Shown here: piece by piece, positions 55,861 to 64,000 of the stretch
How positions within the stretch are numbered: position 1 is the first letter of the stretch
Layout of the letters: each line of letters opens with the position of its first letter
Origin: Siderastrea radians
Lineage: Eukaryota; Cnidaria; Anthozoa; Scleractinia; Rhizangiidae
Direction of reading: 5' to 3'
Length of the DNA: 64,000 nucleotides
NCBI GenBank assembly: GCA_964017195.1
Contig: CAXHKT010000166.1
Location: forward strand, 172,062-236,061
Translations under genes and position numbers: made by a program
Notes under the pieces: model-generated
Database searches by the model: none
The model's input: only the letters and a program-made list of their open reading frames with translations
What the model was told of the DNA's origin: nothing

Positions 55861-57444
55861 CTTTCTTGTCAACATTTTGCCTTTATTACTTAAAAGGCCG
55901 TTAGGACACTGTGTAGAATACTCGGTCCCATGAAGAGTAGGGTTCCCTCTTTTCAAGCTGTTCATTGTGTTTTCGAAGTTTCGCATTTTTTCGGCGAAAT
56001 TTAACTCATTCATTTTGTCTGAATCGTAGGAAAAGAAAATGCCGAGAGGCCAATGTAATGGCATTTCAGTGTTATTTGTTCAGAGGCCAAGCCACATTCC
56101 TTCCGTTTTAACTTGGTGGTGTTAACTGCCAAGCTGGAGAGGTTTTTAAACTTCTCGAGGAGAGACAAAGCAGATAGGTGATGGAATCACTGTCTCGTAC
56201 TCTTTGTCTAAAGGAACTTTCATTTCTTTTCGACCTACATTGATTCTTTTTTATAACAACATCACTTTATATTTTTCTTGCAAGTACTTGTACATAGCAC
56301 GGCATTTTCCTATCAGGTGTCGTTGAGATTCCGTGTGACATTCAGGGATAAATGCCTGTTAGGAGTTTCGCAAGCTTAATTCCAGGTGCCCAGGCCAGAT
56401 CTCCCAAAGGGTTACCATAGGAAGCCCTTTCATTTTTCTTTTTTGAAGTTGCCTGTTGCCTGTGGCCCAGATCCAGACCGGTTTCCACCTTTTAACAGAA
56501 ATCGGTCACATTCTTATTATTTATGAAACTTTTTAGAATGAAATTAGGCTTCCAAGTTTTAATCTCGAAAATGTGACACTTGACTCACTGGCATGCACAC
56601 ACAGTCACATGCTTTGGGTCAGGACTTGCCTTGTTCCATGTCCATTGAAGTATAAAATTAGCATTGATGTAACTGATAATCTGCCATTTGCAAGGCTTAC
56701 TCCAAGGAAAATGGAACCAAGTAACTCTGAATTCCATGAAATGACACTAAAGGGAGTCAAAAACTAAAAATTTTTCCCGTCGGAGCATGCCCCCTGCACC
56801 TCCTAGAGGCTTGCACCTTGGTGCTCGTCTTATAAGTAAATAATAAATAGTAACAAATGAGAATTAGCAGTGGCACGTCTACGTGGTGGCTCTTCGTCCA
56901 CTTTTTCAGATCAATTGGAAACGGACACAATTATTTCTGGATCCACGCCTGCTACAAAAAATTTTTCCAATTAACCTTCACGTGGTTACACAGGATGGCA
57001 AGACTACTGTTTTTATATCAATATATTGGTTTGTAGAAACGTTTAGCTGTGTGTTTGTTTTGCCATTAAGTGAAAATCACTCCTAGGAATCAATTTGTTT
57101 AATCAGAACTTGACTGTTAGTTGCGAAAGGCCCAGGGTGCTTTGGGATTTACTTTGGCACAACGGGAAAAGTGGGTTATAAAGGTCTGTACCTATTACTT
57201 TGGTTTGTTTGTTTCTTAATGCTTAAATCACACTGCTGGCAAAGCAAAAATACCGAGAAACTTAAGTGTAACCATTTTTAAATCTTAAAGAAAGAAAATC
57301 CACATAGTGGAAGAAATAAATGTTATTAACGTAAGCCCAAATTTGACATTTGTCTAAAAGTAATGAACAAGGATAAAAAGAAATTGAGAGAAGTATTTAT
57401 GTAAAATGCATTCAGATCATCATGTACAATTAGGACTAAGGAAT
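55861..57444. other. Non-coding stretch
   Basis: No domain on either strand. Nothing further supported. Confidence 0.35.
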
Positions 57445-57573
57445 AAAAAAATCTTGAGTCACTGACAGGAATGGAACCCATGAACTATTGAGAGACTCCT
57501 GGTGAGCTAGGAAATTTGAGCTATTGGGAGACTGATGGTGAGCAAGGAAATTTACTAGACTCAAGACTTTTTA
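57445..57573 (-). repeat. tRNA-related hairpin repeat (SINE relic)
   Basis: AAAAATCTTGAGTC and GACTCAAGACTTTTT close a ~130-bp hairpin. On the minus strand a B-box-like GGGTTCCATTCC lies at about 57471-57483 and two copies of a ~36-bp unit with GCTCACCA..AGTCTC.CAATAG (A-box-like) precede it. No complete cloverleaf. Confidence 0.48.
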
Positions 57574-60224
57574 CTTCTTGTCATTTCATGTGATATTACC
57601 AAGCTCCACGTTTGCCGTCTGTTCTCTATCTTCATATGAAGTTGTGAAGGTGAGATTGTGTGGTTCCAGAAAATATTACCTCCCCACAGGAATTTTAACA
57701 GCAATAGTAGCATTGGCATTTTCATTGTGTAAAACGTACAAGACCAAAAAGGAGAGAGGTTATTTCGGACATCTGCCTATAGCACAGCGTAGCTATTGTT
57801 CCTTTGCACACGGGAATACTGAGCAGAGTAGAGGACTTTGCAATGGAGAATGATTCGTAATTGGGATATCATGGAGAATATGCTTTGTGACCTTTCCTAG
57901 CAACTGGCGATCTACTACAACTGTGATGTTTTGGGGTCTAGTTTGATGAGATAACATATTTATCTTCATCCCAAATTGTTAGCATTTGATGTTTCACTCA
58001 TACCTCAATTAGATAAGAATAGCATTCTAGTTTTTAAAAATGATGCATTTGATTGAACCAATTAAATAAGTAAAAAGACCTGATGTGTCAAAACCTCCTT
58101 CCCCATCTACTTTGTGCGAAGATTAATATAAACCAGGCAATTTTCTGGCAACCAGTCTCCCAATCCTGTTGTGACATTGCAAGGCAATGTGTGCTGGAAA
58201 CGTTGTACAGTGGGGCATGCCCCCCAAAATATTCCAAGGTGTTTTGAAACAGTAGAATCAGAAATTTAGCAAACAAGTTGCAAGAAAAAACTCCAGTGTA
58301 ACCTTAAAGCTGAACTGACTGCAGCCCTTTCATGAAACTTAGTTTTTTTGTAGAGGCCATTCCCTTTCCTTTTTGTTCAAAACCTCAACGTATAAAAGTT
58401 TATCAGCCTTGCTATTCATTATAAACATAAGTGGCTGGAAACTGGGCAATTGGTTATGATTTTGTTCGACTGCTTTTGATAACTAAACCTTTTTTTCTAT
58501 TAAGTGGATAGGCATGCATGTGAAACCATTTTTGTATTTCTACTGAAAACCGTAACAAGACGTATTTGTTGTGTAACTTTTTCTTCTTCCAGTTGTTTGC
58601 ATTTTTCTTTCAATTTTCTGGCTTGCTTCAGATAGACTAATGTTGGCAGGGATATCCAGCCGCTTAACGGAAAATATCTACAAAGATAGTTGCGTACAAT
58701 TACATTCTTCACTGTTTCAACACAAAACTTTTGACGCTCACAATAACTGTAATATTTCTTATTATTTAGTGATAAAAACTACTGCTAGAAACGAACGATG
58801 TTTCGACTGATCGTCAGCCATTTACAAGTTCAAGTTCTGGAGTTATCAATTTTCATCTATAATGCGTACAGCCATAAAAGTTGACAATTTTTAGAATTAA
58901 AAAAAAACGATGGAGGGCGTTAGAAATGTAACAGTAAAAAGTGAAAAAGATAATACAATATATATGTAATATTCTTAAGAATCCTTATCAAATAATCCTA
59001 TACTTACAACGTAAAATAAACAAGATAATGATTTCATATTTGACCTACATGCTCTCTATAATGAATCATTTACAAATTTTCTAATACCGTGCAGAAGTAA
59101 TGAGAGCGAATTTGGAGGAATTTCGGGCTTTGTTTTCTTCGAAATATTGCAGAACTTTTGATCGATTTTTCGGAGCGTTTGCGCAACATTTCGCCAGGTC
59201 AAGCGAAAGTTCGCGAGGCTACTCGAAAAATCACTTCTTCGAATTTTGCACCAGCGAAATATCGAAGAGAATTCACGTCAAATGAAATGGAATATCCGTC
59301 AACTTTCTGACTGCAAGATAAACCCTCCTTAAACAGAGAGGCATTTCCAACTGTGGCCTTAATTTCTGCGTCAAATAACTGCTTGTGTTAAAGCACAAAA
59401 AGAACAATAAATACAAGTTTAGCGCATTTTTGTATCTCAGTTTACAGAATGATTATGAAAAGGCAGAAGTACAAAGAAACAGTACAGTCAAACTCTTTGC
59501 CCACAAATTGCAAAATTGCTAAACTATGATGTCAAACAAAGAGAGGAAATGAGGAGCATTTCCTCTCATTAAGTTAGGTCTCCGAACGGAGTATGTGATA
59601 TGATATCAGTTTTTTTGGAAACAAATTACATGGCATGAAGCTTGATAATAGTCCCCTAACTACGACCCTACTTCATTCTGACTCCATAGTTCGTAGGAGT
59701 CCTTGCACAAATTCATATGAGAGGAGCCTCTTCATTTGTCTTTGCTCTTGTAGCATCTGCAATCTCCTAGAATAAGATATTAAATAGGGACTTTTAAGGA
59801 AGCTAGGTACATCACATGCTTAAGCATTTTGTTGTCACTCTTAGAAGGCAACTTACCTATATTTTTGTCGTTGATGGAAGCTGAGAATCATGGCAGATTT
59901 TTTGTAGCTAAGTTCTCCACATTAGCTATGAATCTGTTAATGTGTTGCTTTTTATATCTATTCAAGAGGAAATGACAAAATACTCATGCCATGGTTTAAT
60001 AGAATGTCCTTTAATTTCAAAGTAATTTGGACATTACCTTCTAGAATTCATTTATCATTTGTAATATGTAAGTTATCCATCACTCCAGATAAAAATTTGT
60101 AAAGATAGTGCATTTAATTTTTATACCCTGGGGTTGATGACCCTGGAATTCTAGGGGGTAGGACAAAGGAATTCCAGAGGTTGTCATTTTGGGCTAAGGA
60201 TTCCAGGGGTTGTAAGAGAACAAA
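57574..60224. other. 2.6-kb gene-poor stretch
   Basis: No domain on either strand. Near 58785-58830 a phrase (GAACGATGTTTCGACTGATCGTCAGCC) resembles the flanks of Penelope-like elements in my memory; nothing else supports it. The flanking open frames are not credited. Confidence 0.35.
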
Positions 60225-60482
60225 ATGTTCATAGCAGAGAGAGATAGACAATACGCAATCCTTCAAGATGTTAAGAAATGTGAAGCCAGCTGTGATTACT
60301 TGATAAGTGACAATCTAGCTTATGCTGGGCGGTTTTTGTGTGAGAAATACAACTGCAAACCACATGACAACAGCAACATTTCAAGGTGTCGAGCTGAAGT
60401 GAACAAACTAATGGAAAAGCTGGAAGCTATTAAAGATAAAATTGCTGCACATGATGATTGTCTTTTAGTGAGAGAACAGTAA
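60225..60482 (+). CDS. Hypothetical 85-residue helical protein or fragment
   Basis: Frame 'MFIAERDRQYAILQDVKKCEASCDYLISDNLAYAGRFLCEKYNCKPH...' ends with a helix 'AEVNKLMEKLEAIKDKIAAHDDCLLVREQ'. It has five Cys and a regular heptad-like tail. It looks like protein rather than noise but no family is recognised. No adjacent exon found. Confidence 0.28.
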   Translation: MFIAERDRQYAILQDVKKCEASCDYLISDNLAYAGRFLCEKYNCKPHDNSNISRCRAEVNKLMEKLEAIKDKIAAHDDCLLVREQ

Positions 60483-60951
60483 AACAACAAACAGGCCTTG
60501 CCTGCCACCATGGTATAATTCAGATACTCTGCACTCGATATCAACTGGCATTCAGAAGAATATTGCTCAAGTGATTGAGGACCTGGAAACTACGTGAAAA
60601 AAATATAAGCCCACTTATTTAATTCATTCAAAAACCAATGTATCAAAATCTAGGAGAAAGAAGAAAGACAAAAGGAAAGGCAGAAAACGGTTGATGGCGA
60701 ATGTGAGCCTGAGATGTAGGAAGTGCCGCAGATAGTGTTGATCTAGAAATACTTGGTTTGTTCACGTCTTCCACCGATAAAGCTTGCTTAGGAGACCTGT
60801 TTAACTCCAAATGCTTTGTCGGGGAAGCTGAAAAGTCATTTGAAGAGTTTTTATCATATAACTCCTGAACATCAACAAAAATGTGTCATTTTGATACTCT
60901 TATCACCTAAATTTCATTTGTTACCTGCAGTGTCAGTTTATCAACCTTGTT

Positions 60952-61113
60952 CAGGCACGAATCCAGGGGGGTGTCCTGAGGTTCACCTAACACTCCCTTT
61001 GGGTTGAAAACTTCTATACATTAAATGTTAATTCCTAAGGAGGGGACACTTCCTCCGTTGGTTATTTCTTATAATGGATTGCCCCCCTTCTTGAGATCCT
61101 GGATCCGCCCCTG
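60952..61113. mobile_element. Small hAT-like MITE
   Basis: CAGGCACGAATCCAGG at the left and, inverted, CAGGGGCGGATCCAGGATC at the right match over the first 16 bases with three or four differences. 162 bp. Flanks ...CTTGTT and TTGTGTT are only weakly alike, so the target duplication is unclear. Confidence 0.42.
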
Positions 61114-62689
61114 TTGTGTTAATTAGAACTAAGCTAAAATGCCATGTGACCAGATAGGTAAATTGCTCATGGACCGGTACTAATTATTGTTAGTTGTTTG
61201 TTATATTTTTATGTTTGGTTACGTATAAATCACGTTTTATTCATATTAAATTGGTCCCAGAATGAAATGAGTATCATTGTTATGCAGACGTAAGTGGTAT
61301 TTGAATCTTTAAATCAGCTTGCCCATCAGAAAAATTAGATACCACCCCACCTGCTTTTACCCTCCTCCCTTAAGCCATGAGATCACGTGGTCCCCCCTCT
61401 CGTTTTACAGGCCCCCTCCTGATAATTATTGCACAGTCCCTGTGGGTGCCAATGATAAACAAATTTATTTCTTGCTTCAAGTAGCTTCTTTTGTTGATGC
61501 CACAGTCATTCCACTTCTTCAAGGAATTTCTGCTTAAACTTTTCGATCATGCTACGAGACATCTGTGATCGTCTTCTTCCAAATCAGTGATTTTGTAAAG
61601 AACTTGTTCTTACAATAACTCTCGTCTTTCAGCATTTCGTCTTTTTTATCTCTCTTATGGTAATTGAACATTACGTTTTGCTGTGTTCAAATAGCACTTG
61701 TTGTAATGCAGATCTATTTTAACGTTTTTTATGCTTGTTCCTTTACTTTTTTAACCTGTTAAATTCAGAGCAGCAACCCCCAAGCACAGAAAACAGTTAA
61801 CATCTTATGGAAAACAGTTAACATCTTATGGAAAAGGCAACACCTCTAGCAGTCGTATTAAGAGATTCATCGAACCCGATACATGAATTGTGAATACCAG
61901 ACGTTTCTCGTTGTCTTCACTCCTTTGCAAAGTGATAACTGTTGAACGAAAGAGAGGACAAGACAAATACGGGTTATTACACTGAGTGCACTGTTTCCAT
62001 CAAACACTTTTTGCATTCATGTGGCTTTGCTTTGTAGTGAAGAGAGTTCTCTGATTCAGTTACTTTCAATTTAGTGACCCTTGTGCAGGTATTGAACGCC
62101 CGCTGTTTTAACCTGATAAAGTTGATGGATTTAGATCGGTATTTATGATCTCCCACCTGATGGAAATGTTTATCCCATCAAGTTTTTTGGGAAATGTGCA
62201 TTTGACGCAGTGCTGATTGACTTGCTTCAAATTTGAATAGGAACTCTGGCAATGATTTGGTAGTCCAGGAACTCGCTCTGTCCACACATCGTAAACGATG
62301 TTTCTTTAGCCTTAGCATCAATTGCTTTTACAAACGTGAGTGCATCTTCTTCATAACTGTAGTTGACTACCACCATGGACGGACAACAAAAAGATAACGT
62401 TTGTTTTTTGTTAAAGGAATAAATATGACAATACTATAATAGATATAAAATAAATAAATTAAATTACATACTTAGTGAAAAACGTATGAAGCATTTACAA
62501 TAATACTTAGCACATCTTTACAAATATGAAGAAACAACTGAAGAAAACAAGCGAATATATAAATCGATAAATAAATGCCTAGCAAAAGAAAATCCCAACG
62601 TGGGACAAAGGTCTTTCAATTATTAACATTTCCAATAAATTTGTTGCGGATCAGAGGTTCCCATTTGATCTTGAAATGTTTTAGATGAC
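61114..62689. other. Non-coding stretch with a 21-bp tandem duplication
   Basis: GGAAAACAGTTAACATCTTAT occurs twice in a row around 61787-61830. Nothing else supported. Confidence 0.4.
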
Positions 62690-63070
62690 CATTTCTTGCG
62701 GCAATATCTTTCTCAATGCGTGCTTTTTCATGTCACCATAAGTTTCTACAGTCTCAAACTCCTCGTACATTTATGGTGTCTTATCTTACACGAAAAAAAT
62801 CATGGGCTTTTTTGCCAGGTTGCTTTATGGGAATGTGTCCACCGATGCAGGCAAACGCTTGGAAGTTGGTCCATTTCTTCTTCTGTTGTTGGTAATGAAA
62901 TATACCTGGGCCCTAGTTCCCGAGTAATCAATACACACACCTTGCACAACACAACAGATAAAGTACACACTGCCTCATCAAATGTATTAGCAGTCATTCG
63001 AAGAGACCCTTCATCTTTCAAGAGAGGAGGAGATGAGAGAAAGCACTGATCTACGATTAAGACTGAGCTT
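62690..63070 (-). pseudogene. PIF/Harbinger transposase N-terminal/catalytic relic
   Basis: The minus frame reads 'LRMTANTFDEAVCTLSVVLCKVCVLITRELGPRYISLPTTEEEMDQL' (about 63005-62870), then in another frame 'ACIGGHIPIKQPGKKAHDFF' (about 62855-62795). This is the DDE_Tnp_4 pattern with the 'DGTHIPI' motif; here the catalytic Asp is lost (GGHIPI) and 20-30 residues before it are missing. Later motifs are absent. It is on the same strand as the Harbinger tail at 27525 but 35 kb away, so it is a separate copy. Confidence 0.7.
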
Positions 63071-64000
63071 CCTCTCGAATTCATGGTCAGTAGCCTCAGG
63101 ATGATATTGCAGACAAATGATTAGGTGAAATCTGTGAAGAATGGTTTTCGCTGAAACCGATGTGTATACCATTGTCAGTGTCCAATAATTCAGCAACAAA
63201 AATTTGATCAGGAAAATCATATAAATTGTCTTTACAAATGGATGCGTTGAATGGCAATTTAGGGGTTGGCAACGAGTTTGCAATCGACCAAAATGTGGTT
63301 CCTCCTACATGGGCCTGCTAGCAGTCGGTTCATTGCTGGGAAGTTCACCACTAGAATAAATTACAACCTTCAACGTTGTTTGCAAACCATTTGGCGTGTT
63401 TCCTCTGTATTCTCCTCCAGCAGCGGTTTCAGGCAAAAGAAGCAATATCGTACTAGGTGGTGATCAGACTTCCATCGTTGGCAAGACATGCCATCTTTGC
63501 GGATCATGGAAGAATCCAAACAACAATTTTGCGTACGGTGAGCGAGTGAAGATGAATGAACGAAAGTACAGTTTGAAACCTGATCCTAAATCACTCTCCC
63601 ACTCCCCATTAAACTTCATTAATATTTAATTCCATTTAACCAACTCTACCCTGCTTAGGAAACTTCCTATGCTGCAAGGCAAGGCAAACTTTCTTTTCAA
63701 CCACGTGAACCTCAGTCCACATGAACTGAACTTATAAAATAGAAGGACCTTTAAATCTTGTTGACGTTTCACGGAACTTTAAGCCAGCAGCATGATGGAC
63801 GGATCTTTTGAATGAAAAGTGGTTCTTCACTAAACCAGCAGCCCTTTCCTCCTTAGCACGAATTTCCATGAACAGATTTGAGATGGTCTATAGGACTGAG
63901 TATTTGTTTGTAAAATCTGTGGATGTTTATAAGTTGTATCTTGCACCGTTAACTGCTATTATTATGCACTGCTTTTCCTACCTCAATTTTTTCCACAAGC
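63071..64000. other. Non-coding stretch to window end
   Basis: A 90-codon minus frame (63011-63283) may hold decayed upstream Harbinger sequence but is not convincing. Nothing else supported. Confidence 0.3.

Noticed and set aside
1..64000. CRISPR arrays, operons, ribosome-binding sites, rRNA genes
   Set aside because: The window is eukaryotic repeat-rich DNA; no regularly spaced repeat array, prokaryotic gene order or rRNA sequence was seen.

Overview
This window reads as animal nuclear DNA, most likely from an anthozoan cnidarian and probably a stony coral. It is AT-rich, has introns with GT..AG borders, and contains no long intact single-copy gene. It carries repeats I associate with coral assemblies: a tRNA-derived repeat whose reverse frame reads 'AQLVRALHRYCRGHGF', short palindromes whose frame reads 'NLIPRVSL' or 'NLVPRG', and degenerate Penelope, Crypton, DIRS, piggyBac, Harbinger and MULE sequences. 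The species cannot be fixed from sequence alone, and family names rest on motif recognition without database searches.

Layout. 0-3 kb: the 3' half of a BEL/Pao retrotransposon with one LTR, plus a second LTR-like block. 3.2-5.1 kb: two short inverted-repeat elements. 5.5-7.2 kb: a two-exon RecQ-like helicase gene with a phase-consistent splice but Asn in place of Asp in motif II. 8.4-10.9 kb: a Ty3/gypsy pol relic split by a 1.04-kb piggyBac-like element at a TTAA. 11.9-12.7 kb: a second, broken RecQ. 14.8-18.2 kb: a tRNA-like repeat composite, a gag-like relic, and two Penelope RT relics lying head to head. 22.1-24.5 kb: a piggyBac transposase relic and a MADF-type DNA-binding gene relic. 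26 kb: a Penelope GIY-YIG relic between perfect 51-bp inverted repeats. 27.5-29.3 kb: a Crypton-like tyrosine recombinase abutting a Harbinger transposase tail. 33.4-35.4 kb: MULE/ZSWIM-like transposase pieces.

The most informative part is 35.6-51 kb. A multi-exon gene on the minus strand (48928 to 38204) encodes an unusual protein with a Cys/His-rich N-terminal module, a DDE-like (RNase H-like) core, a C2H2 finger and a basic helical C-terminal domain. This copy is broken by several frameshifts and stops. Its first exon is interrupted by a complete 5.15-kb DIRS-type tyrosine-recombinase retrotransposon that has intact gag, RT-RNase H and recombinase ORFs, both inverted terminal repeats and the internal complementary region. 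Removing the element and one copy of a 5-bp core (TAATT) returns exon 1 to one open frame, which fixes the insertion point to the base. The gene is preceded by a ~200-bp tandem repeat and flanked by two ~1-kb inverted copies of another repeat.

51-64 kb: a Ulp1-like protease relic split by a pogo/Tigger-type MITE, the tail of a Cys-rich protein with an 'ALTG.DTTSSF' motif, a piggyBac-like end with a perfect 120-bp direct duplication, a second gypsy relic, a tRNA-related hairpin, a hAT-like MITE and a Harbinger transposase relic. Overall the window is a dense graveyard of mobile elements in which the DIRS element is the only one that looks young.
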